A stretch of DNA of 64,000 nucleotides from the NCBI GenBank assembly GCA_963778375.1, contig CAVZTX010000008.1, forward strand, positions 71,037 to 135,036, in the 5' to 3' direction. Below the pieces are notes generated by a model. The model saw only the letters and a program-made list of their open reading frames with translations, was not told where the DNA came from and did no database searches. Shown piece after piece: positions 36,918 through 46,590 of this stretch. The translations under genes and the position numbers were made by a program. Source of the DNA: CAVZTX01 sp963778375. Its GTDB lineage: Bacteria; Chloroflexota; Ktedonobacteria; Ktedonobacterales; Ktedonobacteraceae. Each line of letters opens with the position of its first letter. The stretch's first letter is position 1.

Positions 36918-38104
36918 ACAAACATCGCAACGTCGAGCGTGCCGAACAGATCATGGAACAGTATCTCGATGATCTGAAAAACATCGTCAATATCGACTCT
37001 GGCACCTTCACTAAAGCAGGCGTCAATCGCGTCGGAGCATATTTGCAAGAGCGCTTTCAGGCATTCGGCTTCTCCACACGCTTTGACCCTCAAGAGAACT
37101 ATGGCAATCACCTCATTGCAACCCACGCAGGCCAGTCTGCACAAGGTCCGCGTATCCTCCTGATTGGGCATATCGACACAGTATTTCCTGAAGGCGAGGC
37201 ACAACGCAGACCATTTACTATTAGCGAGCGTGAGCGCTCTGCATCCCCTCAAGACAACGGAAAGCGCATCGCTACAGGCCCGGGAATACTCGATATGAAG
37301 TCAGGCGTACTCATCGGCATATATGGTCTGCACCTCTTGATAGAATCTCAGGAAACCACCTATCAGAGCGTCACGTTTGTCTGCAACAGTGACGAGGAGG
37401 TAGGTTCTCCAAGCAGCACACCGCTCATAAAGGAACTGGCTCGCCAGGCAGATGCCGTACTTGTTCTGGAACCCGGGCGCACTGAAAACACTGTAGTCTC
37501 CTCTCGTAAGGGCGTCGGCAAATATCGCGTCGAAGTCCGCGGCATCTCTTCCCATGCCGGCGTAGAACCCAAACGCGGTCGCAATGCCATCCTTGAACTT
37601 TCCTACCAGGTGCAAGGCATGCAGGCCCTCAACGATACCATCCCCGGTGCAACCCTCAACGTCGGCATCATTGCTGGTGGTGAACGCACCAACGTCGTAC
37701 CCGACTACGCCTACTGCGACATGGATATCCGTGTAAGCGATTCGACCGGATTCGAGGCCCTGGAAGCTGCCATGCGTAGAGTGGCCTCCAAAACCGTCCT
37801 GCAAGGAACCACCATTACCCTCACCGGCAGCCTATGGCACCACCCCTTCGAACGCACCAAAGGCAACGCCCAGCTTGTCCAACTGGTCAAAGAAGCTGGA
37901 AAAGAGCTAGGACTGAAGATCGAAGATGTTGGCAGCGGCGGTGGTTCCGACGCCAACACCACCGCCGCGATGGGCATTCCCACCCTCGACGGCCTTGGCG
38001 CAGGCGGCGGCCTTGCCCACAACCCCGGCGAATTTATCGAACTTGATTACCTGCCGACACGTATTGCATTACTTGCTGGACTGGTGAGGAAGATTAGCAG
38101 CTAA
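36914..38104 (+). CDS. M20 metallopeptidase (carboxypeptidase G2-like)
   Basis: 396 residues. Zinc ligands in LLIGHIDTVF, GPGILDMKSG, CNSDEEVGSPSS, VLEPGR and AHNPGEF; a dimerisation domain lies between. It resembles CPG2-type glutamate carboxypeptidases. The TTG start (36914) overlaps the CoA-transferase stop (TTGA), and GGAGG lies about 10 bases upstream. The coupling to a CoA-transferase suggests a catabolic pair. Confidence 0.9.
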   Translation: MNKHRNVERAEQIMEQYLDDLKNIVNIDSGTFTKAGVNRVGAYLQERFQAFGFSTRFDPQENYGNHLIATHAGQSAQGPRILLIGHIDTVFPEGEAQRRPFTISERERSASPQDNGKRIATGPGILDMKSGVLIGIYGLHLLIESQETTYQSVTFVCNSDEEVGSPSSTPLIKELARQADAVLVLEPGRTENTVVSSRKGVGKYRVEVRGISSHAGVEPKRGRNAILELSYQVQGMQALNDTIPGATLNVGIIAGGERTNVVPDYAYCDMDIRVSDSTGFEALEAAMRRVASKTVLQGTTITLTGSLWHHPFERTKGNAQLVQLVKEAGKELGLKIEDVGSGGGSDANTTAAMGIPTLDGLGAGGGLAHNPGEFIELDYLPTRIALLAGLVRKISS

Positions 38105-38195
38105 TCACCCTTCTAAAGTGCGTTCCAGGCTCTCGACAGCGTAGTTCCGATATGTTACACTTTGAACAGAATGAAGAGGTAGGAGGGCTTTCGAT

Positions 38196-39113
38196 GTGCC
38201 TGGACCGTATGATGATAGCCTTAAAAAGTTGATCAGCGCGAACCCGCAAGATTTCATTTCATTGGTACTTGGTGAAGGAGATTTCGAGAAAACTTTAGAT
38301 CACGAACTGAAGAGTGTGCATATTTATGCCGATGCGTTGCTTCAAGCAGTTCAAAACGGGGAGCAAATGCTGGTACATATCGAATTCCAGAGCGGCAATG
38401 ATCCAAAAATGCAAGAACGCCTTCTGGAATACAACACCCTTGCATCGCGTGAATATGATTACCTTCCAGTCTACTCGTGCGTAATCTATTTGAAGAAGGA
38501 TGGTGACATTCCGCAAGCACCCTTCATTAAGAAGATTCCTAATGGTAAAGAAGTAGTGCGCTTTCACTACAGCAGCATTGAATTATATGATATTCCTGCT
38601 GACGAGCTTCTGGATGCGGGATTGGTAGGATTGCTACCACTTCTGCCGCTCACAAAAGACGGAGCGCGACATGAAGTGGTAGAAAAGATGATTACGAGTC
38701 TTGTATTCGCCGAAAGAACCGAGTTATTATGGTTTGGATATGCACTTGCATCAAAGGTATTCAAAGCCGATCTGAGTTGGCTTAGAAGGAGGTTCGCCGT
38801 GTTTAACGATATACTTCGGGATACACCAATCTATCAAGAGGTATTGGAAGAGGGCATGGAAATGGGTATTGAGAAGGGCATCGAGAAGGGCCATCAAGAG
38901 GCCCTCCAGCAAGAACTTCGACGACAGCGTGAGGCGTTATTAGATATAGTCCTCGAACGTTTCCCAAAAATTGCACGACTGACAAGCAAACTCATAGAAA
39001 CCATCGAAGACCCCGCAATCCTGTTGCGTTTGATCGTCAAGATGAGTACAGTGCAAACTGCTGAAGAAGCCAAACAACTCCTCTTCGATGTAACTGAAGA
39101 TGAAGAGAACTGA
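38196..39113 (+). CDS. Rpn/PD-(D/E)XK nuclease-transposase family protein
   Basis: 305 residues. The core has YADALLQAVQNGEQMLVHIEFQSGND in outline, the Asp...Glu-Phe-Gln pattern of the Rpn (recombination-promoting nuclease) PD-(D/E)XK fold, then KMQERLLEYN. The C terminus has a charged helix with short Glu-Lys-Gly repeats (MGIEKGIEKGH). These genes spread widely in Chloroflexota and cyanobacteria, and some are toxin-like. GTG 38196 is the start after AGGAGGG. It sits among metabolic genes with no partner. Confidence 0.85.
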   Translation: MPGPYDDSLKKLISANPQDFISLVLGEGDFEKTLDHELKSVHIYADALLQAVQNGEQMLVHIEFQSGNDPKMQERLLEYNTLASREYDYLPVYSCVIYLKKDGDIPQAPFIKKIPNGKEVVRFHYSSIELYDIPADELLDAGLVGLLPLLPLTKDGARHEVVEKMITSLVFAERTELLWFGYALASKVFKADLSWLRRRFAVFNDILRDTPIYQEVLEEGMEMGIEKGIEKGHQEALQQELRRQREALLDIVLERFPKIARLTSKLIETIEDPAILLRLIVKMSTVQTAEEAKQLLFDVTEDEEN

Positions 39114-39119
39114 CACAGC

Positions 39120-40323
39120 ATGAACTTCGGCAAGCAGCACATCTACGACCTGCCCATCAACGACATCATCTACCTCGGCGTCCTCGCCCAACAGTTACAG
39201 CAAGAGGCCAAGGAGCGCGGAGAGACCTTGCCACCATTAGCACGCTTGCAGGTCGGCGAACCCAGCTTTCGCACCCCTGAACATATTCGTCAGGCAGCCA
39301 TACAAGCCATTGCAAGCGAACCAATGACATATGGCCCTGCCGCTGGCTGGCCCTGGCTGCGAGAACTGCTGGCCGAGAAAATTGAGCGCGTCAATGGCTA
39401 CAAAGTTGGTCCCCAGCACATTGCCATCGGAATGGGAGGCACAGGCGCAATCCTGGCAGCCCTGACCGCAACCATAGGTCCAGGCGACGAAGTGCTCTTG
39501 CCCGACCCTCACTGGCCCCAGTACAGCATGCAGATCGCCTGTTGTGGTGCCACAGAAGTTCTCTACCCTCTTGACCCACAAAACTCATGGCTGCCAGAAA
39601 TACCGCAATTGGAGCGACTAGTCACGCCCCGCACACGCCTGCTGGTCATCAACAGTCCAGGCAACCCCACTGGAGCAGTCTTTCCCAAACAGCTTGTAAA
39701 CGACCTGCTCGACTTCGCTCGTCGCCACGACCTCTACCTGCTTTCGGACGAGTGCTACGACGAAATCATCTTTGAGGGCAAACCTACCAGCCCAGCCACA
39801 TTAATGGACCATGACGAATTTGAGTCGGGCAGGCTCATCTGTATCTACACCTTCTCCAAAACCTACGCCATGACAGGCTGGCGCATCGGCTACGTCGTCA
39901 CGGGAACAGAACTAACGAAAACCATCAGCTACGTACTCGACGCAAGCTTCACAAACATCAGCACCGCCATTCAACGAGCTGCTGCTGCTGCACTAACCGG
40001 CCCGCAATCCTGCGTCTCCGAAATGCGCGATGCCTATCATCGCCGCCGTGACCTCGTCGTCAACCTGCTCAAAGACTTTGGACGTTACGAATACACCCCG
40101 CACGGCGCATTTTACACATTAGTCGATGTTACCAGCCCTCATGGATTACAACGCCGAGGACGACAATTCGCCCTCGACCTGCTGCGAGAACGCAACGTCG
40201 CCGTAGCACCCGGCAGCAGCTTCGGCTACCGTCGCCGACCGCTACGTCCGCATCTCACTTGCAGCTTCAGACGAAGAGATCGAGCGTGGGGTGAGGGAGA
40301 TTTGTGCGTTTGCGGATAGGTAG
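39120..40323 (+). CDS. PLP-dependent aminotransferase (class I/II), C terminus frameshifted
   Basis: Aspartate-aminotransferase-fold enzyme. Motifs: GEPSFRTPEHIR, YGPAAGWPWLRELLAE, GGTGAILAAL, NSPGNPTGAVF, LLSDECYDEI and the PLP-lysine segment TFSKTYAMTGWRIGYV. The open frame ends at 40319 with an Arg/Pro-rich tail (RRRPLRPHL) unlike the family. Shifting frame near 40225-40231 restores VADRYVRISLAASDEEIERG and a stop at 40321-40323; this restores the conserved Arg that binds the substrate carboxylate. A one-base error or a recent mutation is implied. It starts 7 bases after the Rpn gene. Confidence 0.88.
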
Positions 40324-40324
40324 C

Positions 40325-41173
40325 TCACTTATACGCCACAACCCCAAACGCCTCCGGCCTCCGCACAACCCTCTTAAATCCCGCCTCCTGAAGGCGACGC
40401 AGCACACCCTTCGTCACATTGCCACTTGCCTTACTATTCGGATCACCAATATAGTGAAACAGCCGTCCGCCACGCTTCAGCACACGGTGTAATTGCTGAT
40501 AAAATGCCCCCGAATACAGATCACCCGCAAGACTAAACGTAGGTGGATCATGCAGAATACGCGAAAAACTCTCATCCGCAAAGCCCGGCACAACCTCAAA
40601 TGCATCACCCATCACCTGCCGAATCTTAGGATTAGAGAACAGCGCCTGCGACCACGGATTGAGCCGCGCCATCTCCTGCGCACCCGGATCAAGCTCAATC
40701 GTCACAACCTCATCCGCGGTTTTAGCCGCCTCGATAGCTGTGTAGCCCAGTCCCGTTGCCGTATCCAGTACGCATCCCACAATCGGCGTAATGGCCGCAA
40801 CCTTCTTCAAGGTATCCTGGATAGGATCGACATCCTTAATACGATGCATCAAGAACCCCGCGATCAACATACTAGGCGCACCTTGCGTCGGCATCAGGCT
40901 GCACATGCGATTCGTATACTCTGAAAACACCTGTATAGGTCTCGCATCACCATCTTCAACAACAAAGCAATTGACCGCCGACTTTCGAATTTTCTCAACG
41001 ACCTGCCAGTTCAATTGTTCCCCATTCGGAAATACCACCCCTTCAGGCGTAATAGTCACCGTTGCCGTTGTAAGCCCTAAATCCAGCGAAACATCGGCAG
41101 TCCCTTGCCCCAAACGTTTTACCTCAAGCAATGGCTGTACCTGAACATATGATAGGATGATGGGAAGCTTCAT
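40325..41173 (-). CDS. SAM-dependent methyltransferase (COG2521-like)
   Basis: 282 residues. An N-terminal domain of about 120 residues is followed by a Rossmann methyltransferase: VLDTATGLGYTAI (motif I), VTIELDPGAQEMA (acidic loop), GDAFEVV and the ILHDPPTFS segment. This resembles the predicted archaeal-type methyltransferases of COG2521; the substrate (RNA or small molecule) is unknown. The stop is next to that of the aminotransferase gene. Confidence 0.8.
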   Translation of the reverse strand: MKLPIILSYVQVQPLLEVKRLGQGTADVSLDLGLTTATVTITPEGVVFPNGEQLNWQVVEKIRKSAVNCFVVEDGDARPIQVFSEYTNRMCSLMPTQGAPSMLIAGFLMHRIKDVDPIQDTLKKVAAITPIVGCVLDTATGLGYTAIEAAKTADEVVTIELDPGAQEMARLNPWSQALFSNPKIRQVMGDAFEVVPGFADESFSRILHDPPTFSLAGDLYSGAFYQQLHRVLKRGGRLFHYIGDPNSKASGNVTKGVLRRLQEAGFKRVVRRPEAFGVVAYK

Positions 41174-41404
41174 GCCTTAGCCACCATCTTCCATCGAAAA
41201 TTGAACCAATCGCTTCATAGACATCCTCCTCAAAATAGTGCGTAATACAAACAATAAGACTCGTTGAAAACAATCTACCTCATAAGCCTTCGCTTTTCAA
41301 CAAAATAACAATCAACCATCTTGCCCCATCGCCCTCACTGAACTATAATGGCAGCATCACAATTCTTTGTAACGTTACTTGGAAGTAAGGCATCCGAAAA
41401 AAGT
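41174..41404. other. Divergent intergenic region
   Basis: A/T-richer DNA between the methyltransferase and PadR starts. Nothing else supported. Confidence 0.4.
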
Positions 41405-41950
41405 ATGCATATCAGCGAACCCGCCGAATACGTCATTCTGGGACTGCTAGACAGCAAGTCCATGCATGGCTACGAGATGTTTCAGCACTTTGAAGGTGGC
41501 ACATTAGGCGAGATCGTCCACCTGGAGATGAGCCAGATGTACGCGTTCTTGAAAAAGCTCGAACGCCTTGTGTACATCGAGGCCGACCTGGAACCTCAAG
41601 GAGTGCGTCCCCCACGCAAAGTCTATCATCTCACTGCGCTGGGACGCGACGTATTCCGGCACTGGCTGACGGAACCGGTTGAGCGCCCGCGCGATATTCG
41701 CATCCTTTTCCTCATCAAGCTCTATTTTGCCCAGCACATCACACCCGACCAAACATCGCACCTGGTTGAATTACAGGTTCTTGCCTGCCGCAAATTCCTC
41801 GAACACCTTGAATCGCGACGTCCTGACGACGTGGAGTCAGGTGACGAAGCCTTCTTCGACCATGTAGTCCTGCGTAGTCGCATCCACCAGACACGCGCAC
41901 TCCTCGATTGGCTGCGTGAACTGCAACATGAAATGGCGGAATCCCATTAA
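41405..41950 (+). CDS. PadR-family transcriptional regulator
   Basis: 181 residues from ATG 41405 (MHISEPAEYVILGLL). Winged helix with SMHGYEMFQHFEG, LEMSQMYAFLKKLERLVYIE and YHLTALGRDVF, then a C-terminal helical dimerisation domain, as in the PadR-s2 group. An in-frame ATG at 41348 would add 19 residues not typical of the family. No strong ribosome site for either. Effector unknown. Confidence 0.88.
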   Translation: MHISEPAEYVILGLLDSKSMHGYEMFQHFEGGTLGEIVHLEMSQMYAFLKKLERLVYIEADLEPQGVRPPRKVYHLTALGRDVFRHWLTEPVERPRDIRILFLIKLYFAQHITPDQTSHLVELQVLACRKFLEHLESRRPDDVESGDEAFFDHVVLRSRIHQTRALLDWLRELQHEMAESH

Positions 41951-42027
41951 CTGTTGCCCCTCTTCCTTAACTGTGCTACTATCTATTTCGTAAAGTACTA
42001 TTTATGACCATACGACCGAGGTTCATC

Positions 42028-43065
42028 ATGCAGCTTTTATCCGTAACGGCCACAGCATCACCTGGACTTGCAAGCCTGTCCACCTATCTTTTTATAGCAG
42101 GTCTGATCACAACTATTGTCATGACCGGGATATATTTCTGGTACACGTTAGGCAGCGCGCGGCTGGCAAAGCGACTGGCTGTAGAGCGCGTCCGCAGTAA
42201 AACCAACAAAGCAACTAAAACGGCCACTGTTGGAGGCGGCGTCGGCACACTCGTACGCACTGATGTCGTAACACACGAGCAGCCCGATGGCGAAAAGCCT
42301 ATCGCGCTGAATCACCATTTGATTATCACCGGGCGCATCGGAACTGCATTAGGCTGGCTCGCCGTCTGCATACTCTTCCTGTCACAGCTTTTCCGCGCCA
42401 TCGTAGAGCAGCACGCCCCTTGGAGCAACTTGTTCGAGTTCAGCGTGAGTTTCACCGTAGCCTTGCTGCTCTGCTACCTGCTCTTTGAGGCCCGTTTCCA
42501 CGAGCGTGTGCGGGCCTGGGGCATTTATGTCTCTGCCTTTGCGGTAGTCACCCTCGGCATGGCGATCCTCATCGGCACGACCTATGATCTGATCAATAGT
42601 TCTTCAGCGCTCATTCCCGCTCTGCAAGACAAGCCCATCCTGCTGATCCATGTCTCGATGGCAATCTTCGCCTACGCGCTCTTTAGCGTTGCCTTCGGCG
42701 CTGCTCTCATCGTTCTTGCTCAAGGCGGAGAGGGCCAACGCTTCACCTGGCTACCCTCAGCAGAAGCCGCGGACGAACTCGGCTACAAAGCCGTAATCTT
42801 TGGCTTCCCACTGCTGGCACTAACATTGATCCTGGGTGCCTATTGGGCAAACTATGCCTGGGGAAGCTACTGGAGTTGGGACCCGAAAGAGACTTCGGCT
42901 CTCATCACCTGGCTGATTTACGCGGTCTACCTCCACGCCCGTGGCATTCGCGGCTGGCACGGCAAAAAGACTGGCTGGCTGTTAGTAATCGGATTTGCCG
43001 CCACGCTATTCACCTACTACGGCGTCAGCTTCTTCGTCCCCAGCCTACATAGCTACGCGAAGTGA
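42028..43065 (+). CDS. ccsA: Cytochrome c biogenesis protein CcsA (ResC/CcsB)
   Basis: Haem handling for System II cytochrome c maturation. About 345 residues with eight or so membrane helices. The tryptophan-rich WWD motif is clear (WGSYWSWDPKETSALITW), with His residues in the flanking loops (LIHVSMAIFAYALF; YLHARGIRGWHG). ATG 42028 (MQLLSV) has GAGG six bases upstream; ATG 42004 is the longer alternative. The partner ResB/Ccs1 is not in the window. Confidence 0.92.
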   Translation: MQLLSVTATASPGLASLSTYLFIAGLITTIVMTGIYFWYTLGSARLAKRLAVERVRSKTNKATKTATVGGGVGTLVRTDVVTHEQPDGEKPIALNHHLIITGRIGTALGWLAVCILFLSQLFRAIVEQHAPWSNLFEFSVSFTVALLLCYLLFEARFHERVRAWGIYVSAFAVVTLGMAILIGTTYDLINSSSALIPALQDKPILLIHVSMAIFAYALFSVAFGAALIVLAQGGEGQRFTWLPSAEAADELGYKAVIFGFPLLALTLILGAYWANYAWGSYWSWDPKETSALITWLIYAVYLHARGIRGWHGKKTGWLLVIGFAATLFTYYGVSFFVPSLHSYAK

Positions 43066-43077
43066 TAGCACCCTTTT

Positions 43078-43782
43078 TCATGTCCTCAGTGCTAATCGAT
43101 ACCGTGGATTATACGACTTATCGCAGTTGCTACACGAAACGGCCTGCGAGTAACGGCGAGCGCGTGGATACTGTTTGCCGCAATTTGGACATTCATAAAG
43201 GTAGCGAATCGGTCGACGCTCGCGGCGCATACGTTCCCGCTGCACACTCTCTTCATGCAGCAAACGGCGCAACTCAACCACATCATAGCCAGTAATGGCA
43301 GCTTCATCGACAGCAATCGAATCATACCCATGATGGCGGTGACGACGCGGCGTTCCATTAACACGATCAGCCAGGTGGATCAGTTCATGCGCAACCGTCA
43401 CCTCAACCGACCGAGGTTGCATATCCGGCTCAATAAAAATCAAGTGACGATGATTAGCTTGATGCAACGGCGCTACCTCGCCAAAGCCTGACAGGGTTTG
43501 TACTGTCGAAGTCTTACGTGCGCGCGCATTCCATGCCCGTTGAGGAGATGGCCCTGGAAGATAGCAATAACACCCCAGCACCATAAGATTGAGCCGCTTG
43601 CCCGTCCAGCGCATATACTCTTGACGATCCGTCGTGATAGCCAGAGAATTCAGTTCGTGCATTGGCAGTTGCAATCTCTGCCAATAAAATGTCAACCACT
43701 GTGAAATTACCGAACTACCGTGTATAATCGCGCCTGTCTGCCGTGGGGGCGGCGCAGGCGCAGGTCTACGTGCGGCAACCAT
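43078..43782 (-). CDS. SprT-like zinc metalloprotease
   Basis: 234 residues. HExxH site in VTVAHELIHLADRVNG with further His residues in RRHRHHGYDS, and a C-terminal zinc ribbon (CPNCGKQYPRARR...CSNCDKSYNPRY), the SprT/Spartan arrangement. In eukaryotes Spartan degrades DNA-protein crosslinks; bacterial roles are less known. Its stop is 10 bases from the ccsA stop (convergent). Confidence 0.88.
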   Translation of the reverse strand: MVAARRPAPAPPPRQTGAIIHGSSVISQWLTFYWQRLQLPMHELNSLAITTDRQEYMRWTGKRLNLMVLGCYCYLPGPSPQRAWNARARKTSTVQTLSGFGEVAPLHQANHRHLIFIEPDMQPRSVEVTVAHELIHLADRVNGTPRRHRHHGYDSIAVDEAAITGYDVVELRRLLHEESVQRERMRRERRPIRYLYECPNCGKQYPRARRYSQAVSCSNCDKSYNPRYRLALRT

Positions 43783-44003
43783 ACCGCTTTCTCACTCCTG
43801 ACTAGAGCTTCCAAATGTATTCGACCTGGCGACCTTCGCGGCCGCCAGCTATCTGCATCCTTGCAAGTCGCATTGGCAGTATATCAGGCATAAGCGGCAT
43901 ACGCAAGACACAAGCCCAACTTGACACCTATTTGTAGGAAGGCGTAAGATGACATTGCACATCAAGGCATTGAGATAGCCTTCCGCCGTCAGAAGGAGTT
44001 GGT

Positions 44004-44495
44004 ATGTCGTTTCACATCTGTATTCGAACAGAGAAATCCCTGCAACAACTCGCCACGGAAATACGCAATATCTTTTCACTGCCCACATACCGGCAAAACT
44101 CTCATTCGAGTGAACCCTACTGTCAATTCGAGATGTTGGGGATGCTTATTCTCATCCAGCCAATGGAAGAGCACGAACGCGAACCCGAAGTCAGGGACTA
44201 CCCATACAGCTTCGTCTTACAGCTATCCTTTGCCGACCATGAACTCAACACCGACGACTTGGAATATCGTCTCCAACCCTATTATGCCCAGTTGTTCAGT
44301 TTCAAACTCGGTGTAGATACCGCCTATCAAGAGAGACAAAAGACCGACCACCGTTCCTGGAAGATTCGCTATCACTTCTGCTGCAAGAATCCTCGTTGGA
44401 ATGGCTCAGTCCTATATGGCGAGCCAGGCTGGGAACCCGCTGTAATCGAGGCCCCGCCAAGTCCATGGCGCGCTATGCTTCCACCAATCTTGTAG
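44004..44495 (+). CDS. Hypothetical protein
   Basis: 163 residues, soluble, no family recognised. Rich in aromatic and charged residues (EPYCQFEMLGMLILIQPMEE, DLEYRLQPYYAQLF), no signal peptide or membrane helix. AGAAGGAG is well placed before ATG 44004. It stands 37 bases upstream of the MaoC gene and may be the first gene of that operon. Confidence 0.7.
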   Translation: MSFHICIRTEKSLQQLATEIRNIFSLPTYRQNSHSSEPYCQFEMLGMLILIQPMEEHEREPEVRDYPYSFVLQLSFADHELNTDDLEYRLQPYYAQLFSFKLGVDTAYQERQKTDHRSWKIRYHFCCKNPRWNGSVLYGEPGWEPAVIEAPPSPWRAMLPPIL

Positions 44496-44531
44496 TCTTT
44501 CCTGATATTCACCCCTAGATGGAGACAAAAG

Positions 44532-44981
44532 ATGAGTATGTTGCATGCAGCCCCCGGTCAGGAGCTTTCCCCACTCGTCAAACCGCCCATCACGCAGGAG
44601 CAGCTTCGTCTCTACGCCGAGGCATCCGGCGACTACAACCCCATCCATCTTGACGAAGAGGCCGCGCACCGCGTCGGACTCGATAGCGTCATCGCACACG
44701 GCATGCTCAGCATGGCCTTCCTTGGGCAATTCGTAACCCAGCAAATCGCCGATACCCCTGGTGCGCTTCTCTCGCATCTCCGAGTGCGCTTTATGAATAT
44801 GGTGCGTCTCGGTGACACCCTCACCTGCCATGGCGTAGTAAAGGCGAGCACAACTGACGACCAGGGGCAAGCATCCATCACAATCGAATGCTGGGCACAG
44901 AACCAGAAAGGTGAGAAAGTCACAGGCGGCGAAGCAGTAGTGCGCATTCCCCATACGCAAGCACAGGAGGCAAACGCATGA
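44532..44981 (+). CDS. MaoC-like (R)-enoyl-CoA hydratase
   Basis: 149 residues, hot-dog fold. The hydratase-2 signature is complete: YAEASGDYNPIHLDEEAA, then AHGMLSMAFLGQF. It hydrates trans-2-enoyl-CoA (or a related thioester). The stop overlaps the ligase start (ATGA). Part of the candidate fatty-acid operon 44.5-49.5 kb. Confidence 0.92.
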   Translation: MSMLHAAPGQELSPLVKPPITQEQLRLYAEASGDYNPIHLDEEAAHRVGLDSVIAHGMLSMAFLGQFVTQQIADTPGALLSHLRVRFMNMVRLGDTLTCHGVVKASTTDDQGQASITIECWAQNQKGEKVTGGEAVVRIPHTQAQEANA

Positions 44982-46590
44982 CAGACCAGCAACGAGACAT
45001 GAGCAATCAAGAAAACATCCGCCTTCTCTACGACCTTGCCATCTACAACTGCCTCCACTTTGGCACCTACAAAATGCTCATCTACGAAGACTCACAACAA
45101 GTACGTGAGTACACCAATCAAGAGATTGCCAGGGAAGCAACACAACTAGCAGCAGGTTTGCGTAGCTTAGGTATACAGAAAGGCGACCGCGTCATCGTCA
45201 TGATGCTCAACTGCCCCGAAGTCATCATCTCCTACCAGGCAATCGCTCGCGCAGGCGCAATCATCATCCCCGTACTCCCACTCCTCAAAGGCCCAGAAGT
45301 CCGCTACATCGCCGAAAACTCTGCCGCTAAAGCCATCATTACGGACAATAACCTTCTGCCCTTGCTCCGTAACGCCCTGGCTGATGTCCCCACCATGCAG
45401 CATATTATTTCTACCGGCATCGAGGCAAACACGGCAAACGATGAACCGCGCTCCCATACAATACACGCCTACAAAGACATTGTAGCTAAAGGTGCAGTCC
45501 GCAGGCTGATCATTACCTGCAAGACCTGGAAGGGGTGTCGCTCTCGCAGGACGATATCGCCGTCACGCTCTACACTTCCGGCACGACCGGCCGTCCGAAA
45601 GGAGTTGTGCTCTCTCATCGCAACCTGATCGCTAATGCCCGCAGCGCTCGTAGGGCGAACACATCAGAAGAAATGGTCGGAGAGGTGCAGCTTGCCATCC
45701 TGCCCCTGGCACATAGCTTTGGCCTACTTGTCTCCAACGTCGCGTACCTGAGCGGGGCAACCTTAGTCATGCATCCCCGCTTCGATACCACGGCCGTACT
45801 TTCGGCCATTGAACGTTATCGCATCAGCGGCTTCGCGGGCGTACCAGCTATGTTTGTAGCGCTGCTCTACACGCCCGACGCCGACAAATATGATACGAGT
45901 AGCTTAGAGAACTGCGTATGTGGCTCTGCCCCTCTGCCTCTTGCGGTTCTGGAGGCATTTGAGCAGAAATATAACTGCAAGATACTCGAGGGCTATGGAC
46001 TCACCGAGGCAACCACAGCCCTTACCGGACACCGCGTAGATATGCCCCGCAAGCCCGGCTCAGTAGGCAAACCAATCGAAGATGTTGAAATACTCGTGGT
46101 GGATGAAAACGATAACCCCCTACCCGTTGGCGAGGTAGGCGAGGTAATTGCCCGCGGTCCCAACATCATGCAGGGCTACTACAACATGCCCGCAGAAACA
46201 GCGTCAGTGCTCCGTAACGGCTGGCTGCATACCGGTGATATGGGCCGCTTTGACGAAGATGGCTACCTCTACATTGTAGAACGCAAGAAAGACCTGATTA
46301 TTCGTGGCGGCCTGAACATCTATCCTCGCGACGTTGAAGAGGTGCTCAATCGCCACCCCGATGTCATCGAATCCGCCGTCATTGGTATTCCTTCCGAACG
46401 CATGGGTGAGGAGGTCAAAGCTTTCGTCGTTGCTCGCTCCAACATTGACGCGGAGACCCTCATGGCCTATTGCCGCGAGTCGCTGGCGAACTACAAAACG
46501 CCCAGTGAGATCGAGTTCGTGAACGTATTGCCGCGTAACATCGTTGGCAAAATCGACAAGAAAGAGCTAAGGAGACAACATGTCCATTGA
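44978..46590 (+). CDS. Acyl-CoA synthetase (AMP-forming), one frameshift
   Basis: Activates a fatty or aromatic acid to its CoA thioester through an adenylate. Seen: P-loop TLYTSGTTGRPKGVVLSHRN, LPLAHSFG, EGYGLTEATT, GWLHTGDMGRFDEDGYLYIV, RKKDLIIRGGLNIYP, and the C-terminal catalytic Lys in NIVGKIDKKEL. The first frame runs 44978-45628 but leaves the family after KDIVAKGAV; the second frame (from about 45503; ATG-like start at 45535 is internal) resumes as QADHYLQDLEGVSLSQDD. One missing C at about 45503 (CCGCAGG) would join them to 537 residues, the normal size. It overlaps the MaoC stop and the R2lox start. Confidence 0.9.
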
